Below are positions 1 through 6,547 of a stretch of DNA of 9,944 nucleotides, in pieces. Under the pieces are notes generated by a model. It ran no database searches. It was given only the letters and a program-made list of their open reading frames with translations, and was not told where the DNA came from. The stretch covers positions 1 through 9,944 of the forward strand of contig CAMNQN010000123.1 in NCBI GenBank assembly GCA_946549155.1, in the 5' to 3' direction. The position numbers were made by a program, and so were the translations under genes. The DNA is from an uncultured Lachnospiraceae bacterium. GTDB taxonomy: Bacteria > Bacillota > Clostridia > Lachnospirales > Lachnospiraceae. Within the stretch, counting starts at the first letter, position 1. Each line of letters opens with the position of its first letter.

Positions 1-9
1 AGGAGATTT

Positions 10-1911
10 ATGAGAAAACTAGCTCTGAAGGATGAAATATTGCTGAGTATAGACAAGCCGGCCCGCTATATCGGGAATGAAGTCAACTCAGTGATGAAAG
101 AAAAGGATCAGGTAGATATCCGTTTCGCTATGTGCTTTCCGGACGTGTATGAGATCGGGATGTCCCATTTGGGCATTCAGATTCTCTATGATATGTTTAA
201 TAAACGGGAAGATACCTGGTGCGAGCGGGTGTATTCACCCTGGGTGGATTTGGATAAGGTGATGAGGGAAAAGCAGATCCCGCTGTTTGCCCTGGAGTCC
301 CAGGAGCCCATTAAGGAGTTTGATTTTTTGGGTATCACCCTCCAGTACGAAATGTGTTATACGAATATTTTACAGGTTCTGGAGCTGAGCCAGATTCCGC
401 TGATGGCACAGGATCGGCTGGGCTGGGAGTATCCCATCGTGATTGGTGGCGGCCCCTGCGCCTACAATCCGGAGCCGTTGGCGGATTTTTTTGATCTGTT
501 TTATATAGGAGAGGGCGAGACGGTTTACGATCAGTTGCTGGATCTGTATAAGGAGTGCAGGGCGGCCTGCTGTTCCAGAGGGGAATTTCTTCATCAGGCG
601 GCGAAGATTCCCGGTATCTATGTGCCTTCCCTGTATGAGGTGACTTATAAAGAGGACGGGACCATAGAGGCTTTCCGGCCAAAGGAGCCGGATATCCCGG
701 CGGTGATCGAAAAGCAGGTGGTGACGGATATGAGCGGGGCATCCTATCCGGAGGCTCCGGTGGTGCCCTTTATCAAGGTAACGCAGGACCGGGTGGTGCT
801 TGAGATTCAGCGGGGCTGTATCCGGGGCTGCCGGTTCTGCCAGGCGGGGATGCTGTACCGTCCCACCAGAGAGCGGGAGCTGGAGGTTCTGAAGCAGCGG
901 GCTTATGCCATGCTGAAAAATACCGGCCATGAGGAGATTTCCCTGAGTTCCTTAAGCTCCAGTGATTATTCCCAGCTGGAGGGTATCGTAAATTTCCTTA
1001 TCGACGAGTTCCGGGACAAAAATATCAATATTTCCCTGCCTTCCCTGCGCATCGACGCCTTCTCCCTGAATGTGATGAGTAAGGTGCAGGATGTGCGGAA
1101 GAGCAGCCTGACCTTCGCTCCGGAGGCCGGTTCCCAGCGGTTACGGGACGTAATCAACAAAGGGCTGACGGAAGAGGTGATCCTGAAGGGCGCCGGGGAA
1201 GCGTTTCACGGTGGCTGGAATAAGGTGAAGCTTTATTTCATGCTGGGACTTCCCACGGAGACGGAGGAGGATCAGAAGGCGATTGCCCATCTGGCCAACG
1301 AGATTGCGGTGAAATATTATGAGATTCCGAAGGAGCAGCGAAACGGAAAATGTCAGATTACGGTGAGCACCTCCTTCTTTGTGCCAAAGCCCTTCACCCC
1401 CTTCCAATGGGCATCCATGTATGATCCGGGGGATTATCTGGGCTTTGCCCGGGTGGTGAATCACGAGATCAAATCCATGCTGAATCAGAAGAGCATCAGG
1501 TACAACTGGCATGAAGCAGATGTGACGGTACTGGAAGGATTTCTGGCCAGAGGCGACAGAAAAGCTTCCAGGGTGATTCTGGAGGCTTACCGCCTTGGCG
1601 CGCTCTTTGACGCCTGGACGGAATTCTGGGATTACAGCCGGTGGCTGCAGGCCTTTGAAAATACAGGCATTGATATGGATTTTTACACAAAGCGGGTCCG
1701 CGGTGAGGAAGAAATCTTCCCCTGGGATTTCATAGATATCGGTGTGACGAAAAAATTCCTGCTGAAAGAATGGCAGCGTGCCCGCCAGGAGCAGGTGACG
1801 CAAAACTGCCGGGCAGGCTGCAGCGGCTGCGGCGCCGCCCGGTATGGCGTGGGCGTGTGTAAAGAGGAGCGAGTTGAAATGGGAGGTGCCCGTCATGAAA
1901 GTGAGAATTAA
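10..1911 (+). CDS. TIGR03960-type B12-binding-like radical SAM protein
   Basis: The 633-residue product matches the layout of the TIGR03960 family of uncharacterised radical SAM enzymes. Residues about 35-185 resemble the cobalamin-binding-like N-terminal domain (FPDVYEIGMSHLG near 43, IGGGPCAYNPEP near 145, IGEGE near 166). The radical SAM core follows, with the 4Fe-4S motif CxxxCxxC as C270-C274-C277 (RGCIRGCRFCQAG). LTFAPEAGSQRLRD, FMLGLPTETEEDQ and FFVPKPFTPFQW further on are typical of the same class. A separate cysteine cluster sits at the C-terminus (C600, C604, C607, C617). The start has AGGAG at bases 1-5. The stop overlaps the next gene by 17 bp, which suggests translational coupling. 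Substrate and reaction are unknown. Linkage to an RNase E/G gene hints at an RNA-related role, but that is inference. Family assignment is confident, function is not. Confidence 0.93.
   Translation: MRKLALKDEILLSIDKPARYIGNEVNSVMKEKDQVDIRFAMCFPDVYEIGMSHLGIQILYDMFNKREDTWCERVYSPWVDLDKVMREKQIPLFALESQEPIKEFDFLGITLQYEMCYTNILQVLELSQIPLMAQDRLGWEYPIVIGGGPCAYNPEPLADFFDLFYIGEGETVYDQLLDLYKECRAACCSRGEFLHQAAKIPGIYVPSLYEVTYKEDGTIEAFRPKEPDIPAVIEKQVVTDMSGASYPEAPVVPFIKVTQDRVVLEIQRGCIRGCRFCQAGMLYRPTRERELEVLKQRAYAMLKNTGHEEISLSSLSSSDYSQLEGIVNFLIDEFRDKNINISLPSLRIDAFSLNVMSKVQDVRKSSLTFAPEAGSQRLRDVINKGLTEEVILKGAGEAFHGGWNKVKLYFMLGLPTETEEDQKAIAHLANEIAVKYYEIPKEQRNGKCQITVSTSFFVPKPFTPFQWASMYDPGDYLGFARVVNHEIKSMLNQKSIRYNWHEADVTVLEGFLARGDRKASRVILEAYRLGALFDAWTEFWDYSRWLQAFENTGIDMDFYTKRVRGEEEIFPWDFIDIGVTKKFLLKEWQRARQEQVTQNCRAGCSGCGAARYGVGVCKEERVEMGGARHESEN
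1881..1888 (+). promoter_or_regulatory. ribosome binding site fixing the start of the TIGR03936 gene
   Basis: GGGAGGTG lies 6 bases before the ATG at 1895, inside the end of the upstream gene. The reading frame is open further upstream to an ATG at 1844, but that codon has no comparable site and the extra 17 residues are not family-like. MKVRIKFAKYG at 1895 is the natural start. Confidence 0.75.
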
Positions 1912-2602
1912 ATTTGCCAAGTACGGCGTGATGAAATTTATCGGGCATCTTGATGTGATGCGCTACTTTCAGAAGGCGCTGCGCCGGGCCGATATAGATA
2001 TTAAATTTACAGAGGGAATGAGTCCCCATATGGTGATGTCCTTCGCGGCTCCCCTGGGTGTGGGACTCACCAGTGTGGGCGAGTATGTGGACATTGAACT
2101 GCGCACACCCATCACCACGGAAAAAGCGCTGGAGCAGTTGAATAGGGTGATGGTGGAGGGGATGGAGATTCTGGATTTTCGCCGGATCGAGGAGGGAAAA
2201 GCCGGAAAGGCCATGTCCCTGGTGGCGGCCGCGGATTATACGGTGACCTTCCGGAAGGGATGTGCACCGGAGGGCGACTGGCAGTCCGGCCTTGCTGAAT
2301 TCTTTGCGCTCCGGAGCATCCCGGTGACGAAAGAGACGAAAAAGGGGACTAGCCAGGTAGATATCCGTCCCATGATTTACCGGCTTTCGGTGCAGGCGGG
2401 CGTGATTGCCATGCAACTGGCCACTGGCAGCGCCGCAAATCTGAAGCCGGAGCTGGTGATGGAGGCCTACGCCCGGTGGAAAGGCTTTGAACTGCCCCCA
2501 TTTGCCCTGGAGGTGAACCGTTGCGAGGTTTACGCGGATTTGGGAACGGATGGCCTTCACAAATTTGTGTCATTGAATGAGCTGGGAGAAGTGATTGAGT
2601 AG
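1895..2602 (+). CDS. TIGR03936 / DUF2344 radical SAM-associated protein
   Basis: This is a 235-residue protein starting MKVRIKFAKYG. The N-terminal half carries the family signature: KFIGHLDVMRYFQKALRRA at residues about 14-32, then TEGMSPHMVMSFAAPLGVG and SVGEYVDIEL. No transmembrane segment or signal peptide is visible. The family is known as a protein encoded next to, or fused to, the TIGR03960 radical SAM enzyme, and that is the arrangement here, with a 17-bp overlap. It probably works as a partner or substrate-presenting subunit of that enzyme; this is inference, since no biochemical role is known to me. The stop at 2600-2602 is only 3 bp before the next start, so the three genes are almost certainly co-transcribed. 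Confidence 0.9.
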   Translation: MKVRIKFAKYGVMKFIGHLDVMRYFQKALRRADIDIKFTEGMSPHMVMSFAAPLGVGLTSVGEYVDIELRTPITTEKALEQLNRVMVEGMEILDFRRIEEGKAGKAMSLVAAADYTVTFRKGCAPEGDWQSGLAEFFALRSIPVTKETKKGTSQVDIRPMIYRLSVQAGVIAMQLATGSAANLKPELVMEAYARWKGFELPPFALEVNRCEVYADLGTDGLHKFVSLNELGEVIE

Positions 2603-2605
2603 GAT

Positions 2606-3808
2606 ATGCAGAAATATTGTATCGCGAACATAGAGAACAGAATCGTATCCTTCCTGATCGATGCGGACGGCCGTACGGTGGAGATTCACTGCGATACCCC
2701 GGACGGTCCGGCGCTGCTGGGGAATATCTATGTAGGAAAAGTCAAAAACATAGCGAAGAATTTACAGGCTGCCTTTGTGGAGATTGAGCCGGGGCTGATC
2801 TGCTATCTGCCGCTGGAGGATTTAAACGCCCCCCTGTTTACCAGAAAGGGGACTTCCAAAAACCTGCAGCAGGGCGATGAGCTGGTGGTGCAGATTTCCC
2901 GGGAGGCCATCAAAAGCAAGGCCCCTGCCCTGACCACGAACCTGAGCTTCCAGGGAAAGTATGTGATACTGGAGCCAGGGAAAACCGGTATCGGTGTCTC
3001 CAAAAAGCTGCCGGAGCCGGAGCGGATACGGCTGCGCAGCCTGGGCGGGGAGCTGATGGAAGAACTGGCGGAGGAAAGTACCCGGGATTACGGTATTCTC
3101 CTGCGCACCAACGCCGCGGATGCTTCCCGGGAGGAAATCCGTTCGGAACTGGAGGCGCTGCTCCTGCGATATCGGAAAATCAGGGAAACAGCTCCCTACC
3201 GCACCTGCTATTCCTGTCTGTATCAGTCACCGGCCATGTGGCTGAAGCGGATGACCGCCCTTCGATTCCGGGAACTGGAGGCTATTATAATAGAAGAAGA
3301 GGAATTATACGAGCAGGCGGAGCGTTACCTGGAGGCGGAACAGCCGAAAATAAGCGAGCGCCTGATCCGTTACCAGGATCCGCTGCTTCCTTTAAATAAG
3401 CTGTATTCCATGGAGCGCCGGCTGGAGGAGGCGTTAAGCGAGCGGGTCTGGATGAAATCCGGCGCTTATCTGGTGATTCAGCCCACGGAAGCTCTTACAG
3501 TGGTGGATGTAAACAGCGGAAAAAATGAAACCGGAAAGCAAAAAGAGGCGGCGATTCTGAAGGTAAATCTGGAAGCGGCCAGGGAGACCGCCAGACAGCT
3601 GCGTCTGCGGAATCTTTCCGGTATCATTATCATAGACTTCATAAATATGGAAAAAGAAGAATCCCAAAATCAGGTGATGGAAGAGCTGCGGCGCTGTCTT
3701 CTTCCGGATCCGGTGCAGGCCCGGGCAGTGGATATGACAAAGCTGAACCTGGTGGAAATCACACGAAAGAAAGTGGAACGGCCTCTGCGGGAGCAGATTC
3801 AGTTCTGA
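2606..3808 (+). CDS. rng: ribonuclease E/G family endoribonuclease (short form without Zn-link)
   Basis: This 400-residue protein of the RNase E/G family should be a 5'-end-sensing, single-strand-specific endoribonuclease acting in RNA decay and maturation. An S1-like domain occupies about residues 35-115 (LLGNIYVGKVKNI, AAFVEI). The RNase H-like and 5'-sensor parts follow, with ALTTNLSFQGKYVILEP and an Arg-Thr pair at R167-T168 that corresponds to the phosphate-sensing pair of E. coli RNase E. The DNase I-like catalytic part holds both metal-binding aspartates: D301 in VVDVNSGK and D344 in IIIDFINM. The chain stops soon after LVEITRKKVERPL. It therefore lacks the CPxC Zn-link and small domain that hold the E. 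coli tetramer together. No frameshift is evident in the bases after the stop. It is the third gene of the operon, 3 bp after the previous stop. Confidence 0.9.
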   Translation: MQKYCIANIENRIVSFLIDADGRTVEIHCDTPDGPALLGNIYVGKVKNIAKNLQAAFVEIEPGLICYLPLEDLNAPLFTRKGTSKNLQQGDELVVQISREAIKSKAPALTTNLSFQGKYVILEPGKTGIGVSKKLPEPERIRLRSLGGELMEELAEESTRDYGILLRTNAADASREEIRSELEALLLRYRKIRETAPYRTCYSCLYQSPAMWLKRMTALRFRELEAIIIEEEELYEQAERYLEAEQPKISERLIRYQDPLLPLNKLYSMERRLEEALSERVWMKSGAYLVIQPTEALTVVDVNSGKNETGKQKEAAILKVNLEAARETARQLRLRNLSGIIIIDFINMEKEESQNQVMEELRRCLLPDPVQARAVDMTKLNLVEITRKKVERPLREQIQF

Positions 3809-3820
3809 TTTTTTTAAAAG

Positions 3821-3826
3821 TATACT
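3821..3826 (+). promoter_or_regulatory. possible -10 element for the PurF-like gene
   Basis: TATACT lies in the 52-bp gap after the RNase gene, 34 bp before the PurF-like start, next to a T-run and A-rich DNA. The hexamer 17 bp upstream (TTCAGT) is a poor -35 match, so this is tentative. Read-through from the upstream operon is equally possible. Confidence 0.3.
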
Positions 3827-3860
3827 GGAAAAAGAAAATGAGGAAGAGTAAGGAGAAAAT

Positions 3861-5273
3861 ATGGGTGGATTTTTTGGAGTTGCATCAAAGAACAATTGCG
3901 TGTTAGAGGTTTTTTATGGAACGGACTATCATTCCCATCTGGGAACCAGGCGGGGCGGCATGGCGATCTGCGGAGAGCGGGGCTTCCAGCGGGCGATTCA
4001 TAATATCGAAAATTCGCCGTTTCGAACGAAATTTGAGAAGGATGCCGATGAGATGGAGGGGAATCTGGGGATTGGCTGTATTTCAGACTATGAGCCCCAG
4101 CCTTTGCTGATTCAGTCCCATCTGGGAAGCTTTGCCATCACCACAGTGGGAAAGATCAATAATGAGAGCGAGCTGCTGAGCTATATCTATGAAGACGGAA
4201 ATACCCATTTCCAGGAGATGAGCGGCAGCCAGGTCAATGCCACGGAGCTGGTGGCGGCCCTGATCTGCAAGAAAGACAGTATCGTAGAGGGAATCCAGTA
4301 TGTTCAGCAGATCGTAAAGGGTTCCATGACGCTGCTGGTCATGACCAGGGAAGGCATCTATGCTGCCAGGGATTATTACGGCAGGACTCCGGTGGTGATC
4401 GGGCAGCGGGAGGATGGCTACTGTGCCTCCTTTGAAAGCTTCGCCTATATTAACCTGGGTTATACCGACTACAAGGAGCTGGGTCCGGCGGAGATTGTCT
4501 ACCTTACGCCGGACAGCGTGACCAGCGTCAGCCCCGCCAGAGAAGAGATGCGAATCTGCTCCTTCCTGTGGGTGTACTATGGGTATCCCACCTCCTCCTA
4601 TGAGGGACTGAATGTGGAGGAGATGCGTTACAAGTGCGGAAGTATGCTGGCGAAACGGGATAAGGGAAGAGTGGAGCCGGATGTGGTGGCTGGTGTGCCG
4701 GATTCCGGTATCGCTCATGCCATCGGCTATGCCAATGAATCCAAGGTGCCCTTTACCCGGCCCTTTATCAAGTATACGCCCACCTGGCCGCGTTCCTTTA
4801 TGCCCACAAAGCAGGAGCAGAGAAACCTGATTGCCAAGATGAAGCTGATTCCGGTAAAGGCGCTGATCAAGGACAAAAAGCTGCTGCTCATCGATGATTC
4901 CATCGTCAGGGGGACCCAGCTGGGGGAGACCACAGAATTCCTGTATCAGAGCGGAGCTAAGGAAGTGCATATTCGTCCCGCCTGTCCGCCCTTGCTGTAC
5001 GGCTGCAAATACCTGAATTTCTCCCGTTCCAAATCCGAGATGGACCTGATTACGAGGCGGGTGATCCGGGAGCGGGAGGGGGAGAACGTATCCAGGGAAA
5101 TTCTGGATGACTACGCGAATCCCTGCAGCAAGCGCTACGAGGAGATGCTGGAAACCATCCGTAAGGAGCTGAATTTTACTACGCTGCATTATCACCGGCT
5201 GGATGACCTGAAGGCCTCCATCGGGATTTCCCCCTGTAAGCTGTGTACGTATTGCTTTAATGGAAAAGAATAA
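3861..5273 (+). CDS. PurF-like amidophosphoribosyltransferase paralogue lacking the glutaminase cysteine
   Basis: The 470-residue protein has the two-domain plan of glutamine PRPP amidotransferase: an N-terminal Ntn-glutaminase fold (about 1-235) and a type I phosphoribosyltransferase domain (about 255-470). The PRPP loop is intact (LLLIDDSIVRGTQ, 341-353). Cysteines at 233, 382, 459, 462 and 465 fall where Bacillus PurF holds its 4Fe-4S cluster. The expected nucleophile Cys right after the initiator Met is Gly: the start reads MGGFFGVAS instead of MCG-F-G. Other glutaminase positions also look changed: the Arg region of GHVRYST reads GCISDYE (72-78), and the Asn-Gly of HNGNL reads VGKIN (96-100). 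It should not hydrolyse glutamine. It may use free ammonia, another amine donor, or be regulatory. The start is supported by AAGGAG at 3850-3855. Genome annotation would normally call it amidophosphoribosyltransferase. I think it is a divergent paralogue rather than the housekeeping PurF. Confidence 0.9.
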   Translation: MGGFFGVASKNNCVLEVFYGTDYHSHLGTRRGGMAICGERGFQRAIHNIENSPFRTKFEKDADEMEGNLGIGCISDYEPQPLLIQSHLGSFAITTVGKINNESELLSYIYEDGNTHFQEMSGSQVNATELVAALICKKDSIVEGIQYVQQIVKGSMTLLVMTREGIYAARDYYGRTPVVIGQREDGYCASFESFAYINLGYTDYKELGPAEIVYLTPDSVTSVSPAREEMRICSFLWVYYGYPTSSYEGLNVEEMRYKCGSMLAKRDKGRVEPDVVAGVPDSGIAHAIGYANESKVPFTRPFIKYTPTWPRSFMPTKQEQRNLIAKMKLIPVKALIKDKKLLLIDDSIVRGTQLGETTEFLYQSGAKEVHIRPACPPLLYGCKYLNFSRSKSEMDLITRRVIREREGENVSREILDDYANPCSKRYEEMLETIRKELNFTTLHYHRLDDLKASIGISPCKLCTYCFNGKE

Positions 5274-5302
5274 GTATCCAAGACACTTTTAGGTCAAAAA
5301 AT

Positions 5303-5360
5303 AAAAAAGAGGGCATCGCTCATTCATCTGATTTGATGATTTTGCGATGTCCTTTTTTTT
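5303..5360. terminator. bidirectional intrinsic terminator between convergent genes
   Basis: GGGCATCGC (5311-5319) pairs with GCGATGTCC (5344-5352), with one G-U pair. A6 lies on the left (5303-5308) and T8 on the right (5353-5360), so a U-tract follows the hairpin in both directions. The loop contains a second small stem, TCATC (5324-5328) with GATGA (5335-5339). It would end transcription of the PurF-like gene from the left and of the XRE gene from the right. The XRE stop codon (5359-5361) overlaps the T-tract. Confidence 0.85.
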
Positions 5361-5646
5361 ATCGAAGCTTTGCCCGGTGGATATCATTTACAAGCTGCTG
5401 GATGTGAGACACCTCCTCCAGCGACAGACCACTGGCATCGATAAAGTATCGTTGATCCATTTCCAGCAGAAAATCACAGCTTACCGAAAAATACCTGGCA
5501 ATTCGTACCAACATATCTATTGACGGAAGTATATTATTATTTTCCCAATTTGAAACTGCCTGCTTTGTGACTCCGAGATTTCGAGCTAATTCGACCTGGC
5601 TTAAACCGTAGGATTTTCTTAAATTATGCATAATTTCGCCAAACAT
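5359..5646 (-). CDS. XRE-family helix-turn-helix transcriptional regulator
   Basis: This is a 95-residue cytosolic DNA-binding protein. A Cro/C1-type HTH spans about residues 5-62, with the helix-turn-helix at 16-38 (SQVELARNLGVTKQ, then AVSNWENN). It is followed by PSIDMLVRIARYFSVSCDFLL, the standard tail of this domain. Residues 72-95 form a predicted helix (SLEEVSHIQQLVNDIH) that could mediate dimerisation, as in SinR-type regulators. The start is well supported: on the - strand AAGGAG lies 6 bases before the ATG at 5646. It is divergent from the capsule/exopolysaccharide operon, and the promoters overlap, so it is a good candidate to regulate both itself and that operon. Whether it represses or activates cannot be told from sequence. 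Confidence 0.9.
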   Translation of the reverse strand: MFGEIMHNLRKSYGLSQVELARNLGVTKQAVSNWENNNILPSIDMLVRIARYFSVSCDFLLEMDQRYFIDASGLSLEEVSHIQQLVNDIHRAKLR

Positions 5647-5659
5647 ATCGCACTCCTTT

Positions 5660-5708
5660 TTTACAAAACATAAAGCAAGCTTAAATCAAAAAAAATATAT
5701 TTACAAAA
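5660..5708. repeat. direct repeat TTTACAAAA at 40-bp spacing, possible operator
   Basis: TTTACAAAA occurs at 5660-5668 and 5700-5708, start to start exactly 40 bp, close to four helical turns. One copy covers the -35 of the + promoter. The other adjoins the XRE ribosome binding site. Between them lies an imperfect palindrome, AAGC-AA-GCTT (5673-5682). A regulator binding here could act on both genes. The region is AT-rich, so chance repeats are possible. Confidence 0.35.
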
Positions 5709-5720
5709 TACTAAAGTCAA
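5692..5720 (-). promoter_or_regulatory. sigma-A-type promoter of the XRE gene
   Basis: On the - strand, TTGACT (5720-5715) and TATTTT (5697-5692) are separated by 17 bp. The -10 is a 4/6 match. Transcription would start about 40 bases before the XRE ATG. It overlaps the divergent operon promoter. Confidence 0.6.
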
Positions 5721-5728
5721 TATATAAT
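5700..5728 (+). promoter_or_regulatory. sigma-A-type promoter of the cps/eps operon
   Basis: TTTACA (5700-5705) and a perfect TATAAT (5723-5728) are separated by 17 bp. This is the best promoter in the window. A start near 5735 would give a leader of about 80 bases before the ATG at 5815. Confidence 0.72.
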
Positions 5729-5814
5729 TGACAGGTAAATATATGCATCATCAAAATGAAAAAGAACGGTGCGCTGAAGATAAGTATGATCATCAAATGG
5801 TAAAAGAAGGAAGG
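5729..5814 (+). other. AT-rich leader of the cps/eps operon with imperfect repeat
   Basis: This is the untranslated leader between the promoter and the phosphatase start. ATCATCAAA occurs at 5747-5755 and again at 5789-5797, each followed a few bases later by AAAAGAA, giving an imperfect repeat of about 20 bp. A short palindrome ATGATCAT sits at 5786-5793. I see no terminator or recognisable riboswitch here. The reading frame is open back to 5728, but AGAAGG at 5805-5810 favours the ATG at 5815. Confidence 0.45.
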
Positions 5815-6540
5815 ATGAATGATGTGCGGTCAATTACAGATATGCATTGTCATATCCTGCCGGGAATAGATGATGGGGCGAAGGATTTGGATGAATGCAT
5901 GGCAGTGTTGGCGGAAGCCAGGAACCAGAAAATCAGCCAGATCATTGTGACCCCTCATTTCCATGCGGGGAAATACATGCCGGATGGCGCACAGGTGGAA
6001 GATATCCTGAGGGAAGTGCGAATGGAAATCCGACGGCTGCGAATGGATATCCGGCTGTATCCTGGTCACGAGTGCTATTACTATTCCGACTTGGTGGAGG
6101 ATCTTGACAGCAAAAGAGCGCTGACCCTGGCGGGCAGCCGGTATGTGCTGGTGGAATTTGAGCCGGACTGTACCTTCAGCTACCTTCTGTATGGAGTACA
6201 GGAGCTCCTGCGGGGAGGGTATATCCCGATACTGGCCCATTTTGAACGCTACGCCTGCCTGACAAAACAGGAGCGGCTGCGGCAGCTAAAGGAGCGGGGA
6301 TGCCTTTTGCAGATGAACTTCAGTACGCTTCTGCGAAAAGACAGCTTCTTTCACAGGCAGCCCTGGAAAAATATGGTGCGCAGCGGAGCGGTGGATTTTC
6401 TGGGAAGTGATTGTCACGGCACACGCTTTCGCCCGCTGCATGTTGGGGAAAGCCTATCCTGGATGATCCGTGAGGTGAAGCCCGGGGAAGTGCAGCGGAT
6501 CCTGGAGACAAATATTGAAAAAATACTGAGAAACGAATGA
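5815..6540 (+). CDS. cpsB: PHP-family tyrosine-protein phosphatase, CpsB/CapC/YwqE type
   Basis: The 241-residue protein is of the PHP-type manganese-dependent phosphotyrosine phosphatase family that dephosphorylates the BY-kinase of the same operon. Metal-binding motifs appear in order: DMHCHILPGIDDG (H11, H13), VTPHFH (H48, H50), GHE (H85, E86), VEFEP (E114), AHFERY (H142, E144, R145) and GSDCHG (D199, H201). The length is normal for the family and there is no signal peptide. I chose the start at MNDVRSITDMHCH because GAAGG lies just upstream and family members begin close to the first HxH motif. In-frame upstream codons (TTG 5728, ATG 5743, ATG 5797) lack good ribosome binding sites, and 5728 lies inside the promoter. 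It is the first gene of the operon, 7 bp before the Wzz gene. Confidence 0.92.
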   Translation: MNDVRSITDMHCHILPGIDDGAKDLDECMAVLAEARNQKISQIIVTPHFHAGKYMPDGAQVEDILREVRMEIRRLRMDIRLYPGHECYYYSDLVEDLDSKRALTLAGSRYVLVEFEPDCTFSYLLYGVQELLRGGYIPILAHFERYACLTKQERLRQLKERGCLLQMNFSTLLRKDSFFHRQPWKNMVRSGAVDFLGSDCHGTRFRPLHVGESLSWMIREVKPGEVQRILETNIEKILRNE

Positions 6541-6547
6541 GGAAGCT

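Noticed and set aside
1730..2560. Open frame of 276 codons on the - strand across the radical SAM/TIGR03936 junction
   Set aside because: It is antisense to two recognisable genes, its His/Arg/Pro/Gly-rich translation is typical of a mirror frame, and it has no recognisable motifs.
3784..3815. Possible terminator after RNase E/G (TCTGC stem with GCAGA, then T7 at 3809-3815)
   Set aside because: The stem is only 5 bp and ends about 11 bases before the T-run; the closer TCAG/CTGA pair would leave a 2-base loop. Too weak to call.
4083..5195. Long open frame of 370 codons on the - strand opposite the PurF-like gene
   Set aside because: It lies wholly within a clearly conserved gene, has no family resemblance or ribosome binding site that I can see, and is explained by the codon pattern of the real gene.
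5728..5814. Extended N-terminus for the phosphatase from TTG 5728 or ATG 5743
   Set aside because: TTG 5728 overlaps the TATAAT element and would sit before the predicted transcript start. ATG 5743 would leave almost no leader. The added residues are charged and not family-like.
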